A stretch of 64,000 nt of DNA from Anaerolineae bacterium. GTDB lineage: Bacteria > Chloroflexota > Anaerolineae > Aggregatilineales > J027. Below are positions 7,287 to 16,203 of the stretch, one piece after another. Under the pieces are notes generated by a model. The model was not told the DNA's origin and made no database searches. It saw only the letters and a list, made by a program, of their open reading frames with translations. Each line of letters begins with the position of its first letter. The stretch's first letter is position 1. The DNA lies in assembly GCA_008933735.1 (NCBI GenBank), contig WBUL01000012.1:83951-147950 (forward strand), given 5' to 3'. A program made the translations under genes and the position numbers.

Positions 7287-9491
7287 ATGAGTGAACAAAT
7301 CGAAGGCGTGGTCGAAAAAATCATTTATTACAACGACGATAACGGCTACTGCGTGATGGTCATTGTACCGGACAGCCTGCAACTGGGTCACGAGGATAAT
7401 GAGATTACGGTCGTTGGTAATATGCCGGAAATCCTGCCGGGCGAAAATGTGACAGTCAAAGGGGTCTGGGTTAATAACCCAACCTATGGCCGCCAGTTAA
7501 AAGTTGAATTCATAAACCGCACCCTGCCTGTGACGGTTGAAGGAATCCGGCGGTATCTGGCAAGCGGCCTTATCAAACATGTGGGGCGTAAAACTGCCGA
7601 AAGAATCGTGGACTACTTTGGCGAAGAAACACTGGACATTCTCAACCATAATCCCAGCCGTCTTTACGAAATCGAAGATATCCCCGAATATCGTATCGCC
7701 TCCATCATCAATACCTGGACGGAACAGCGCGAAATTGGCGAAATGATGATGTTCCTCCAGCAGTACGGAATTGGGACGCGGCTGGCGCAGAAAATCTACC
7801 GTTATTATAAAGACCAGGATGTAAGTCCACTGCAAGTTATCCAGCAAGACCCTTATCAACTGACCTATGATATTCAGGGCATCGGGTTCAAGATCGCGGA
7901 CAAAATCGCGCTAAATGTCGGGATCCATTACCAGGACATCAAACGGCTAAAGGCAGGGATTGTATATGTGACGAACGAATCAATTTCAGAGGGTCATGTC
8001 TACATTCCTAAAACAATGATGCTGGAAAAAGCTGAGGAACTGCTGCAAGTCGAAGACTCAGCCCTGCTGGACAATGCCCTGCTGATGCTCATCTCCGAAG
8101 GATATATCTGCACGGACACCTTGCCCGCCCCAGCAGGGGAGGAGTGGCAGTTGCAGGCGATTTACATTCCCGCGCTGTACCACAGCGAAGTCGGGGCCGC
8201 GCGATGCGTCAAGCAGATGGTTACATATCCCGAAACCCGCCTCAAAAAATTCAGGAAAATGTCGGAAAAGGAATGGCTCGAATTTCTGGAGCGGATCAGC
8301 AAAGACATTTCCCTCACTGACCAGCAGCAAAATGCGATCCAGATTGCCCTGAAAAACAAGCTCAGTATATTAACAGGTGGCCCCGGTACGGGTAAAACCA
8401 CTACCCTGAAAACCCTGATTGCTGCCCTGGATGCCAAAGACTATCACTATGCCCTGGCCTCACCCACCGGACGCGCGGCCAAGCGTCTTTCCGAAGCAAC
8501 CCTGCGTCCGGCCAGCACGATTCACCGTCTGCTGGGGTTTGGGATTAACGGTTTTTCGGACGAAGGCTACCAGCTTGATGTGGATTTCGTGGTTATCGAT
8601 GAAGTCTCCATGCTGGATATAGTCCTTTTTTATGCCTTGATTCGCGCCATCAAACCGGACACGCACCTCCTTCTGGTCGGTGATGTTGACCAACTTCCAA
8701 GTGTAGGACCGGGCGACGTGCTGCGCGACCTGATTCGCAGTAATATCTGTCCGGTCACCCGCTTGAATGCCATTTTCCGGCAGCAGGGTGGCAGCCTGAT
8801 TATCCAGAACGCCCACTACATTAACCGGGGCGAAATGCCGGTCATGGATAACCGGGGGGACGATTTTTTCATGTTCCGCGAATCCGACCCGCAGTTGGCC
8901 TCTGATCTGCTGGTTGATATTGTCAAAAACCGCGTGCCATCAAAATTTGGCTATGACCCGATTGACCAGATTCAAGTGCTTTCACCCATGTACCGCACGC
9001 CGATTGGTGTTGACGCGCTCAACAAATCGCTGCAAAGTGTTCTCAACCCGCCTGGACGCCCTGCGGAACAACTGCTTAACGGACAGCTTTTCCGCGTGGG
9101 GGATAAGGTCATGCAGACGCGCAACAACTACGAAAAAGATGTGTTTAACGGGGATATTGGGCGCGTTCACAGCATCGACAAAGAAGAAAAACTCCTGACC
9201 ATCGCAATGGACAACCGGTTGGTCGAGTATGATTGGGAAGATGCGGATCAGCTCACCTTAGCGTATGCATGTTCGGTGCATCGTTCGCAGGGCAGCGAAT
9301 ACCCGGCAGTGGTAATACCCGTCCTCACCCAGCATTACATCATGCTTCAGCGCAACTTACTCTATACCGCCATCACCCGCGCTAAACAACTTGTGGTGCT
9401 GGTGGGAACCGAAAGAGCCATTGCGATTGCGGTAAGGAACAATAAAGTAGCGCAGCGCTGGAGTGGTTTGGACTGGCGCTTACAACGATAG
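7287..9491 (+). CDS. recD2: RecD2-type 5'-3' DNA helicase
   Basis: This 734-residue SF1B helicase acts in DNA repair in bacteria where RecD is not part of RecBCD. It has the N-terminal OB-like region (residues 1-75) and helix-hairpin-helix segments (about 80-230) typical of RecD2, then the motor. Walker A is GGPGTGKT at 364-371, Walker B is VVIDEV at 436-441, and motif VI near residue 665 reads SVHRSQGSEYPAVV. The ATG at 7287 is preferred to 7221 because MSEQIEGVVEKI matches the usual N-terminus. The gene diverges from the hydrolase at 7208; the 78-bp gap must hold both promoters. Confidence 0.93.
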   Translation: MSEQIEGVVEKIIYYNDDNGYCVMVIVPDSLQLGHEDNEITVVGNMPEILPGENVTVKGVWVNNPTYGRQLKVEFINRTLPVTVEGIRRYLASGLIKHVGRKTAERIVDYFGEETLDILNHNPSRLYEIEDIPEYRIASIINTWTEQREIGEMMMFLQQYGIGTRLAQKIYRYYKDQDVSPLQVIQQDPYQLTYDIQGIGFKIADKIALNVGIHYQDIKRLKAGIVYVTNESISEGHVYIPKTMMLEKAEELLQVEDSALLDNALLMLISEGYICTDTLPAPAGEEWQLQAIYIPALYHSEVGAARCVKQMVTYPETRLKKFRKMSEKEWLEFLERISKDISLTDQQQNAIQIALKNKLSILTGGPGTGKTTTLKTLIAALDAKDYHYALASPTGRAAKRLSEATLRPASTIHRLLGFGINGFSDEGYQLDVDFVVIDEVSMLDIVLFYALIRAIKPDTHLLLVGDVDQLPSVGPGDVLRDLIRSNICPVTRLNAIFRQQGGSLIIQNAHYINRGEMPVMDNRGDDFFMFRESDPQLASDLLVDIVKNRVPSKFGYDPIDQIQVLSPMYRTPIGVDALNKSLQSVLNPPGRPAEQLLNGQLFRVGDKVMQTRNNYEKDVFNGDIGRVHSIDKEEKLLTIAMDNRLVEYDWEDADQLTLAYACSVHRSQGSEYPAVVIPVLTQHYIMLQRNLLYTAITRAKQLVVLVGTERAIAIAVRNNKVAQRWSGLDWRLQR

Positions 9492-9500
9492 GAAGACCCG

Positions 9501-10298
9501 ATGGCAGATAATATACTGTGGGCAAGCGTCTATGTGCCGCTTACGGACAAAAGCAAGATCACATCCGCACTGGAGAAACTTTACGAGGCGGAGGGATATA
9601 CACCTTACGATCCCTTCCCCGGCGGCACAGGCACCCCCACCGGGATTACTGCCACCAGCCGCCTGTTTGTCGGGGCGGCGGAAAATGGCTGGACGCGGAT
9701 CCTTGGTCACATCGAATCGCATATTTTGAACCGTCTAGCGGAAAGTCTGGGAGTTACTCTGCTTTCCATCTGGATTTCGGAAAATGAAAGTCGTGTAGAA
9801 GCCGTTGGCAGCCAAACCCTGATTGAATTCCTGAAAGATGGAAAAACGCCTGACGATTTAAATCGTGCTGAAAAAATCACACCGGTCAATACGGGTGATA
9901 CGATGCAGGGTGAACTTGGCGATCTGGCGAAACAGTACGGTGTGAAGAGCAAACATGTTGAAAAACTATTCCAGAAAACCACGCGAGGCATCTTCGAGAA
10001 ACTGGATAAACAGACAGAGGGTGAAGCCAGCAAAGCACAATCCGAGGCGATGAACGTGCTCAAAGGGCAGTTTTCATGGGACAGTGCCCCGGCACAGCGT
10101 GTGCAGGCCGCTATGACGTGCCTGAACGTCCCCCAAAACTGGCATGAACCATCGTTTAAGGACTTAGCGGCGGCATACCCTATCGCCAGACTGCTTGACC
10201 TCAACGAGGATGCGCTTTTATTGCCGGGGGATGAAGACCTGCTGGATAAAGTCAGCTTTCCCCTGGACTATACCCCCATTTATTATGCGAAACTATAG
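9501..10298 (+). CDS. Conserved-looking hypothetical protein
   Basis: This 265-residue soluble protein is not one I recognise. It has no signal peptide, membrane segment or obvious catalytic motif. The N-terminal half has the look of an alpha/beta domain (WASVYVPLTDKSKITSALE). The middle carries a charged helical stretch (roughly 135-180). The C-terminus is rich in Leu and Asp. The start has AGGAAGACCCG just upstream. It begins 9 bp after recD2 and is probably in the same transcript. Its end overlaps the convergent FHA gene by 6 bp. Confidence 0.7.
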   Translation: MADNILWASVYVPLTDKSKITSALEKLYEAEGYTPYDPFPGGTGTPTGITATSRLFVGAAENGWTRILGHIESHILNRLAESLGVTLLSIWISENESRVEAVGSQTLIEFLKDGKTPDDLNRAEKITPVNTGDTMQGELGDLAKQYGVKSKHVEKLFQKTTRGIFEKLDKQTEGEASKAQSEAMNVLKGQFSWDSAPAQRVQAAMTCLNVPQNWHEPSFKDLAAAYPIARLLDLNEDALLLPGDEDLLDKVSFPLDYTPIYYAKL

Positions 10299-10988
10299 AC
10301 GGCGTACTTCCCGTTTAAAAATGAAAATCGTCGTCAGACGCGCAAACCGAATTTCATCCCCATCATGAATCACCCGTACTTCATGGGGATGGACTTTTTC
10401 GCCATTGATATAGGTGTGATTGGAACTGCCTTTGTCCACGATAGTCAGGGTTTGGCTGGCTCGTTGTATCGCCGCGTGAATCCGGGAAACCCCTAATGAC
10501 TCAGCGTTATAAGGTGTCAAATCAATATCCGGCTGGGTTGCTGATCCTGGCACAGAACGACCAATTAATACCGGAACGTCCCCAATAGACACATTAATTG
10601 GTTTTTGCGCGTGTCCCCGCACCATAATCAGCAGCTTGGACATCGCCCCAAAAGTCGCATGGTCTGGTTCTTCACTTTCCAGGATGCGGGTCGAAAGCGA
10701 CACGCCCAACAACTGCCCACATGAATAACAATACTTTTCGCTCGCGGGGTTATCCTTGCCGCACAGGGGACAGGTCTGAACTTCATCCTGTGAGGGTTGC
10801 GGGGGGGCAGGTTCTTGATTTCGCTGCTCCCAGGCGCGAATCATCTGAAAAAGCTGCTGACGTTCCTCGATGGGCAAATCTGGCTGAATTCGGGCCAGCA
10901 GATGAAGCGCCTGTTTGGGTTCGGTGCCTTTTTCGCGCTGGTCAACATATTCGGCTAATAAGTTATGCACAAGTTCCTGGTTAGGCAT
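10293..10988 (-). CDS. Zinc-ribbon and FHA domain protein
   Basis: This 231-residue cytoplasmic protein has three parts. The N-terminal 80 residues are helical and charged. A double-CxxC zinc ribbon follows (CPLCGKDNPASEKYCYSC). The C-terminal FHA domain, which binds phosphothreonine, contains LIGRS, an SRIHA phosphopeptide-contact motif and a KGSSNHTYING turn. FHA proteins usually read out Ser/Thr kinase activity; such a kinase lies at 32-36 kb. The ATG at 10988 is chosen because GGTGAG sits five bases upstream, giving MPNQELVHNLLAEY; the in-frame ATG at 11006 has no binding site. Confidence 0.85.
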   Translation of the reverse strand: MPNQELVHNLLAEYVDQREKGTEPKQALHLLARIQPDLPIEERQQLFQMIRAWEQRNQEPAPPQPSQDEVQTCPLCGKDNPASEKYCYSCGQLLGVSLSTRILESEEPDHATFGAMSKLLIMVRGHAQKPINVSIGDVPVLIGRSVPGSATQPDIDLTPYNAESLGVSRIHAAIQRASQTLTIVDKGSSNHTYINGEKVHPHEVRVIHDGDEIRFARLTTIFIFKREVRRL

Positions 10989-11120
10989 ACCCTCACCTTT
11001 TTTCATCTATTTTGTGCTACAGGCGGCATCTGGTCAAGCAAATCTTGAGGATTTTCCCTATATGCAGTCCCTGAAATCACCATTAAACTTTCGAGGTCGG
11101 TTTTTTAAGGAAAGGCGAAA

Positions 11121-13415
11121 ATGACGGTTCAACTGTGGCCCGATAAAGAAGCACAGCAGATTTTGAAATTTCACGGTGCAGACGCGGATAAAATGATCAT
11201 CGTGGAAACAGGTTTTGGCCCATCTGGTAAGCCCCATTTTGGGACGTTCGGTGAGGTCGTGCGTACCAACTATGTCATGCTGGCTATGAATGAATTGGGG
11301 TACAAGACGAAACTGATCGCCTATTCTGATGATCTGGACGGTCTGCGGAAGATTCCTGAGGGATTCCCTGGCTGGCTCAAGGATTATATCGGGCATCCGG
11401 TATCACGAATTCCTGACCCATTTGAAGAATATGAATCCTTTTCTGCACGCATGAATGCGCTGCTCGTCAAAATGCTGGACGAGCTCCAACTGGAATATGA
11501 ACTGCGTATCTCATCGGTGTGTTATCCGGCGGGGACGTTCAATGAGCAGATTAAGATGGTCATCCAGAATTATGAAGCCGTGCAGGACATTATTTTCCCC
11601 TACCTGCGGGACGAAACAAAAGAACATTGGTTTCCCTTTTTCCCGCTCTGTGAAAACTGCGGGAGTATCAGCCATACCCGAGTTACAGCGGTAGACAAAG
11701 AAAATCTGATTCTGGCCTACGTCTGTGACCGTGAATTTGGCGGCGTCATAGGCTGCGGACATACCGGGAAGGTACACGCACTGAACGGGAATGGGAAATT
11801 ACAATGGAAAGTTGACTGGCCGGCACGCTGGCACGCCTTTGGGGTGCATTATGAAATGTTTGGCAAAGACCTGATCGAATCGGCTGAGGTTGGGGACAGA
11901 ATCGTGCAGCGCATCTTTAAGGGTAAACCTCCCGTCCACATGTTTTACGAGATGTTTTTGGACGACAAGGGCCGGAAAATCTCCAAATCTAAAGGCACCG
12001 GCATGACCGCAGAAGAATGGCAGCGCTATGGCACACACGATTCGCTGATGCTGTTGATGATGGACAAACCCCGCGAGGCGACCAAACTTTATCCAGGGAT
12101 AATTCCCCGCTATGTGGATACCGCCATGAAAGCGGCAGATGCTTATTTCAGCGGAGATGAAAAGCAGGCCCGCGAGGCCCGAACGTATAAATTTATCCGT
12201 TTGGGGCGCATTCCACTTGAGCCGCCTGTCACGGTCGATTTTACAACCCTGGTGAATCTGGTAGGCAACGTTGGGTTGGAAAATCCGGTCATTGTGGAAG
12301 ATTATTTGCGGCGATCCAGGCTGGTTGAAGGTAGCCTTAGTGACAACCAGCGCCGAGATTTGCACGACCTCATCCTCAAAGCCCGCCGCTACTATGATGA
12401 GCAGATGGTGCTGGAGCTGGCAGAACCGGAATTTGATGGTGAAGACGGCTTTTTACTGGGGCAGTTGGTCGCCAAACTGGAAGCCCAGGAATGGGAGGCG
12501 GACGCGCTGCACAACGAACTCTTCCAGATTGCCAAAAATCACAATGTAGACCCGAAAAAGTTCTTTCGGGCGCTGTATTTTGCGCTGATCAAACAGGAGC
12601 GCGGCCCGCGTGGAGGCGCTTTCATCAAACTGCTGGGGCAGGAAAAAGCAATCGAACTGATCCGCCAGCGTATCGCCGAGTCGGTCAGGCCTAAAGAACC
12701 GTTGCAAGAAGAAACAGTACCATCGGGTACGCTGCTCCCGGTGACGATTGCCGAAGAAGTTAAACAGCGCTACCCGGATATGGTCTTGGGCGCGGCGGTC
12801 ATTGAAGGTGTGACCATGCAGGATGATCGTTCTGAGGATTTGGAGGGGGCGATTGCCAGCGCGACACAGTCCGTACAGGGAATCGATATTCAGGTGGCGA
12901 TTTCGCAGGGCGCGATTGATGCTTATCGTCAGCTTTTCGCCACGTTTGGCGCGAACCCGAATGCCACCCCACCCAGCCCGCAGAATATTTTACGCATCGC
13001 TGTAAACGATAACCGCCTGCCGAATGTGAATAATGTCGTGGATGCCGTGAATCTGACCGTGCTGGAAACAGGGCTTTCGGCTGCCGTATATGATATGCAG
13101 AACCTGGACTTACCCTTGACTCTACGATTTGCTCAAAAAGGTGACAAGCATTTGCCGCTGGGAGGGCGCCAGGTCGAGTCGGTTGAGCCGGGTGAACTTG
13201 TTTACGCAGACGCCAGTGAGGTCATTTGCCGGGCGCTTAACCACCGTGACTCGGATAAAACCAAAATCACAACGAAGACACAGACGGTTTTGTTAATTGT
13301 GGATGGCAGCCCCAGCATCTCAGCCGTCACGGTGCTGGAAACGCTGCAACAGCAAGTACGGCGGATCATTCAGTATGCAGGGGGAACCGTCAAAGCGCAG
13401 GGGCTGCTGTTCTAG
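11121..13415 (+). CDS. lysS: Class I lysyl-tRNA synthetase fused to a B3/B4 domain
   Basis: The protein (764 residues) joins two units. Residues 1 to about 530 form a class I (archaeal-type) LysRS, which attaches lysine to tRNA-Lys. It has the HIGH-like motif at residues 39-42 (HFGT), the KMSKS-like KISKS at 286-290, paired cysteines in LCENCG and VIGCGH, and the alpha-helical anticodon-binding end. Residues about 540-764 resemble the B3/B4 domain of bacterial PheRS beta subunits and of free-standing B3/B4 proteins, which bind tRNA and hydrolyse misacylated Phe-tRNA. Ordinary class I LysRS is about 500-550 residues, so the extra domain is a real extension. AAGGAAAGGCGAAA precedes the ATG. A terminator follows. 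Confidence 0.9.
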   Translation: MTVQLWPDKEAQQILKFHGADADKMIIVETGFGPSGKPHFGTFGEVVRTNYVMLAMNELGYKTKLIAYSDDLDGLRKIPEGFPGWLKDYIGHPVSRIPDPFEEYESFSARMNALLVKMLDELQLEYELRISSVCYPAGTFNEQIKMVIQNYEAVQDIIFPYLRDETKEHWFPFFPLCENCGSISHTRVTAVDKENLILAYVCDREFGGVIGCGHTGKVHALNGNGKLQWKVDWPARWHAFGVHYEMFGKDLIESAEVGDRIVQRIFKGKPPVHMFYEMFLDDKGRKISKSKGTGMTAEEWQRYGTHDSLMLLMMDKPREATKLYPGIIPRYVDTAMKAADAYFSGDEKQAREARTYKFIRLGRIPLEPPVTVDFTTLVNLVGNVGLENPVIVEDYLRRSRLVEGSLSDNQRRDLHDLILKARRYYDEQMVLELAEPEFDGEDGFLLGQLVAKLEAQEWEADALHNELFQIAKNHNVDPKKFFRALYFALIKQERGPRGGAFIKLLGQEKAIELIRQRIAESVRPKEPLQEETVPSGTLLPVTIAEEVKQRYPDMVLGAAVIEGVTMQDDRSEDLEGAIASATQSVQGIDIQVAISQGAIDAYRQLFATFGANPNATPPSPQNILRIAVNDNRLPNVNNVVDAVNLTVLETGLSAAVYDMQNLDLPLTLRFAQKGDKHLPLGGRQVESVEPGELVYADASEVICRALNHRDSDKTKITTKTQTVLLIVDGSPSISAVTVLETLQQQVRRIIQYAGGTVKAQGLLF

Positions 13416-13437
13416 CAAACACAGGGGACATCAACAA

Positions 13438-13468
13438 AACGGCTGGCGTATGTGCCAGCCGTTGTTTT
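13438..13468. terminator. Bidirectional terminator between lysS and spoVS
   Basis: A perfect 10-bp stem AACGGCTGGC / GCCAGCCGTT with a six-base loop (GTATGT) is flanked by AAAA on the left and GTTTT on the right. It lies between two convergent genes and can stop transcription from both sides. Confidence 0.88.
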
Positions 13469-13772
13469 AGCGTGGTTCAACAATCAGACGCAGCGCTGTT
13501 CGTTCATTCCCATCAATTTCAATGTCATTGAAGTAAGGAATGGTCACAATGTCAAAGCCATCTTCCTTCAAGTAGCCTCGTGCAATCGCTACAGCCTTGA
13601 TCGCCTGGTTTACCGCTCCCGCACCAATCGACTGGACTTCAGCGCGTCCATGTTCGCGGATAACACCCGCAATTGCCCCCGCCACGGCCGTTGACCGCGA
13701 GTTCGCAGATACTTTGATCATTTCGACAGAGAGGACAGTCTCTTGTAGGTCTGAGTGTGTTGTAGCTTCCAT
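13467..13772 (-). CDS. spoVS: Stage V sporulation protein S homologue
   Basis: SpoVS is a small dimeric Alba-like protein. In Bacillus it affects sporulation and septation. Homologues occur widely in non-sporulating bacteria including Chloroflexota and Deinococcus-Thermus, where the role is unclear but nucleic-acid binding is suspected. The chain (101 residues) has the conserved core IKVSANSRSTAVAGAIAGVI, GAGAVNQAIKAVAIARGYL and the terminal IDGNERTALRLIVEPR. About 18 extra residues precede the usual start. CTAGGAGAACAAG gives a strong binding site. It sits immediately left of the dnaA/oriC region. Confidence 0.93.
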   Translation of the reverse strand: MEATTHSDLQETVLSVEMIKVSANSRSTAVAGAIAGVIREHGRAEVQSIGAGAVNQAIKAVAIARGYLKEDGFDIVTIPYFNDIEIDGNERTALRLIVEPR

Positions 13773-14037
13773 CTTGTTCTCCTAGAAAATTTGGCTCCAT
13801 TTTTGCTCCCTCTGCGAAATGGGTAGTGCGTAGAGGGGATTGCCCTAATTATAGATGTAAGTAAGCGGAAAGTTTTGTGAATAATTAATGAATTTTTCTT
13901 TATAAATTAATGCTGTTCTGCGACTGATTCCAAATTTTGCATTAGCCCACTTTTTAAAGTTGAAAATATATCCCAAAGCAACATAATTATAGAATCGGTA
14001 CGAACCACCATAAGTGGGAGCACGTTGGAGCAAATAT

Positions 14038-14055
14038 CCCCATATCTGGGGGGCA
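14038..14055. repeat. Origin-associated motif, copy upstream of dnaA
   Basis: The 18 bases CCCCATATCTGGGGGGCA are repeated exactly at 15934-15951 inside oriC, on the other side of dnaA. The core CCCCATATCTGGGG is nearly palindromic. Related arms CCCCCATATCT occur twice more at 16129-16168. Confidence 0.85.
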
Positions 14056-14141
14056 TATCCCAAATTCATTTTTGCGGCCAAACCTTAAAAAATTGGAATC
14101 TTAAAACATTAGAGTCTTTAAGGTTTAAAGCCCTCAAAGCG

Positions 14142-14170
14142 TTGAGCGAATCCCTTCCCGCTGTTAAAAT
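14142..14170 (+). promoter_or_regulatory. Candidate dnaA promoter
   Basis: TTGAGC (14142-14147) and TAAAAT (14165-14170) are spaced by 17 bases, giving a plausible housekeeping promoter with a leader of about 210 bases. There is no clear Shine-Dalgarno sequence just before the dnaA ATG. Confidence 0.4.
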
Positions 14171-14385
14171 AAACGCACTTAGATAGCGGTGACGCACAGT
14201 CTCCTAAACGGCCCCTATAAAAGGCAACGTTAATAAAATATCAGGTTTAGACCTATCTTTTCTCCCGACGCACCGCTTCCTAAGCACTAGAACAACAAGC
14301 TCGAACAATCCGATAGAGGACAGCAGAATTTCCGAGGTTAGGGAAGGAAATTGACCCAACCTTAAAAAACTGTAGAGAATAAACC

Positions 14386-15771
14386 ATGAATTTGCGTGAC
14401 ATCTGGCTGGCAGTTTTAGGAGAATTACAACTACAACTCCACCCAGCTATCTACCGTACCTGGGTAGATGGAGCGCGATTGGTTTCTCTGGGGAATGGTG
14501 AGGCAGTGGTCAGTGTGGAGAATGATTATATCCGCGACTGGCTGCAACAGCGCCTCTACACAACGCTTCAGCGGTCTCTGTCTCGAATCATCCGGCAGGC
14601 GGTAGAAATTCAGTTTGTGGTGGAGCCGGAAGAGGAAGAGCTATTTGTCAACTATGGCCCCCTGCTCTCATCCCCAACTGAACCCACACCACCACAGACA
14701 CCAACCAGCCTGACCGTCGCACCCGTTGAAAAGTCGCCCGTTTTTTTTGCACAGGGAGAAACAACAAACCCGGATTATCAATTCGACAACTTTGTGGTAG
14801 GGCAGAGTAATCAACTTGCCAGCGCGGCGGCAGAAGCGGTCGTCACAACCGCAAGCCGTATGTACAATCCGCTTTATATTTACGGCGGCGTCGGGCTGGG
14901 AAAAACCCATCTGCTTCATGCAATCGGTAATGATCTGGAAGCGGCGGGGAAAACGGTGTTGTGTGTCAGTGCGGAAACATTTACGAATGATCTGGTTCGG
15001 GCGATCCGTACCCGCCAGACCGAAGCCTTTCGTGAATTTTACCGCAGCGTGGATGTGCTGCTGGTTGATGATGTGCAGTTTATAGCGGGCAAGGACAGTA
15101 CCCAGGAAGAGTTTTTCCATACTTTTAATGCCCTGTACAACCGCAACTGCCAGATTGTTTTAACGGGTAACTGCAAGCCTGCTGAGATTGACGGCCTGCA
15201 AGAACGACTCCGTTCCCGCTTTGAAGGTGGACTGGCAGTTGAATTATGCTCGCCGGACTATGAAACGCGCCTGCGAATTGTCCTTCAGAAAGCAGAAGCC
15301 CAGGAGATGGATCTGCCTGACGAGGTGGCCGACCTGCTGGCGAACCGGGTACGAAGCAGCATCCGGGAGTTAGAAGGGGCCCTGAATCGGGTGCTGGCTC
15401 AGTCTGCCCTGATGCGTCATACCCCGTCCCGTGAGCTTGCCGATACCCTTCTCCGAGATGGGACATCCCCCCAATCTCGCATTGAACTTCAGGATATTTT
15501 TGAAGTCACCGCCAACTTTCATCAGTTAGCCCTGGATGATTTGCTGGGAAAACATCGCAACAAAGAGGTCTCCACGGCTCGCCATGTTGCCATTTACCTT
15601 GCCCGCGAAGAAATTCAAGCCACGCTGCCGGAAATAGGGCGTGCTCTCGGCGGGCGAACCCACAGTACAATCCTCAATGGATATAACAAGGTGGCGGAAC
15701 GCCTTGCTAAAGACCCGGTTTTTCGCCAGGATATTTCTGACCTCCGTAAGCAGCTCTACGCCCGCAAGTAA
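14386..15771 (+). CDS. dnaA: Chromosomal replication initiator DnaA
   Basis: DnaA binds DnaA boxes in oriC, forms an ATP-bound filament and opens the duplex. The protein (461 residues) has all four domains. Domain I (1-85) begins MNLRDIWLAVLGELQ. Domain II is a short Pro/Thr-rich linker (about 95-120). The AAA+ domain III has Walker A GGVGLGKT at 167-174 and Walker B LLVDDVQF at 226-233. Domain IV has the box-recognition helix GRTHSTILNGYNKV, with His426 and Ser427-Thr428. Bacterial consensus at this helix is closer to DHTTVL, so GRTHSTIL is a variant that may fit the variant boxes (TTATCGACA) downstream. oriC begins about 70 bp after the stop. Confidence 0.98.
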   Translation: MNLRDIWLAVLGELQLQLHPAIYRTWVDGARLVSLGNGEAVVSVENDYIRDWLQQRLYTTLQRSLSRIIRQAVEIQFVVEPEEEELFVNYGPLLSSPTEPTPPQTPTSLTVAPVEKSPVFFAQGETTNPDYQFDNFVVGQSNQLASAAAEAVVTTASRMYNPLYIYGGVGLGKTHLLHAIGNDLEAAGKTVLCVSAETFTNDLVRAIRTRQTEAFREFYRSVDVLLVDDVQFIAGKDSTQEEFFHTFNALYNRNCQIVLTGNCKPAEIDGLQERLRSRFEGGLAVELCSPDYETRLRIVLQKAEAQEMDLPDEVADLLANRVRSSIRELEGALNRVLAQSALMRHTPSRELADTLLRDGTSPQSRIELQDIFEVTANFHQLALDDLLGKHRNKEVSTARHVAIYLAREEIQATLPEIGRALGGRTHSTILNGYNKVAERLAKDPVFRQDISDLRKQLYARK

Positions 15772-15933
15772 CAGCAGGTCTCCATATCATTACAAGCTGG
15801 CACTCGTCTCACTTCAGATCTTCCTGCCACCATAATGCAGTTATCGACAGAGTTATCGACATTCCCAAATATTTAACATTCGCCCAAATTTGGGATAAAA
15901 TCCGTATATATCGGGTTAGAGAAGCGTTTTATC

Positions 15934-15951
15934 CCCCATATCTGGGGGGCA
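15934..15951. repeat. Origin-associated motif, copy inside oriC
   Basis: Exact second copy of the 18-base CCCCATATCTGGGGGGCA found upstream of dnaA at 14038-14055. It lies between the first pair of DnaA boxes and the main box cluster, and is preceded by TTTTAT. Confidence 0.85.
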
Positions 15952-16128
15952 GAGAAAATCCTGATTTTTTATCCCAAAAAGTTATGAACAGGTTATCGAC
16001 AGTCTATGTTCATAACTGTACAAAATTGTCCCCATAACGGCGTGTCAATGTTCATAACTGTCGATTGTGTCGATAACTCGGCAAGTTATCGACAGAGTTA
16101 TCGACAGGGGATGTCGATAACTTTTCCG

Positions 16129-16168
16129 TAGATATGGGGGTAGAAATTGGTTTGTACCCCCATATCTA
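16129..16168. repeat. 14-bp inverted repeat in oriC
   Basis: TAGATATGGGGGTA (16129-16142) and TACCCCCATATCTA (16155-16168) are perfect inverted repeats around a 12-base spacer. Each arm contains CCCCCATATCT, the half-site of the 18-base origin motif. It lies just right of the densest DnaA-box cluster. No T-run follows, so it does not look like a terminator. A protein-binding site or cruciform is more likely. Confidence 0.85.
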
Positions 16169-16203
16169 TGGTTTTGAGCTTTCCTGAGCCATCCTTTTTA
16201 AAG

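Larger units (their letters stand above)
13773..14385. other. AT-rich intergenic region between spoVS and dnaA
   Basis: This 613-bp stretch is far richer in A/T than the genes around it. It holds a TATAAT on the minus strand (13853-13848), probably the spoVS -10, and a candidate dnaA promoter (14142-14170). It also holds one copy of an 18-base motif shared with oriC (14038-14055) and TATCCCAAA words near 13968 and 14057. No copy of the DnaA box TTATCGACA or TTATGAACA was found. A 78-codon open frame on the minus strand (13845-14081) overlaps these motifs and does not look like a protein. Confidence 0.7.

Noticed and set aside
13845..14081. 78-codon open frame on the minus strand upstream of dnaA
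   Set aside because: It is AT-rich, lacks a ribosome binding site, overlaps the origin-type repeat and a probable spoVS -10, and its translation has no protein-like pattern.
16129..16168. Large origin inverted repeat read as a terminator of dnaA
   Set aside because: No T-run follows on either strand and it lies about 360 bp past the dnaA stop among DnaA boxes.
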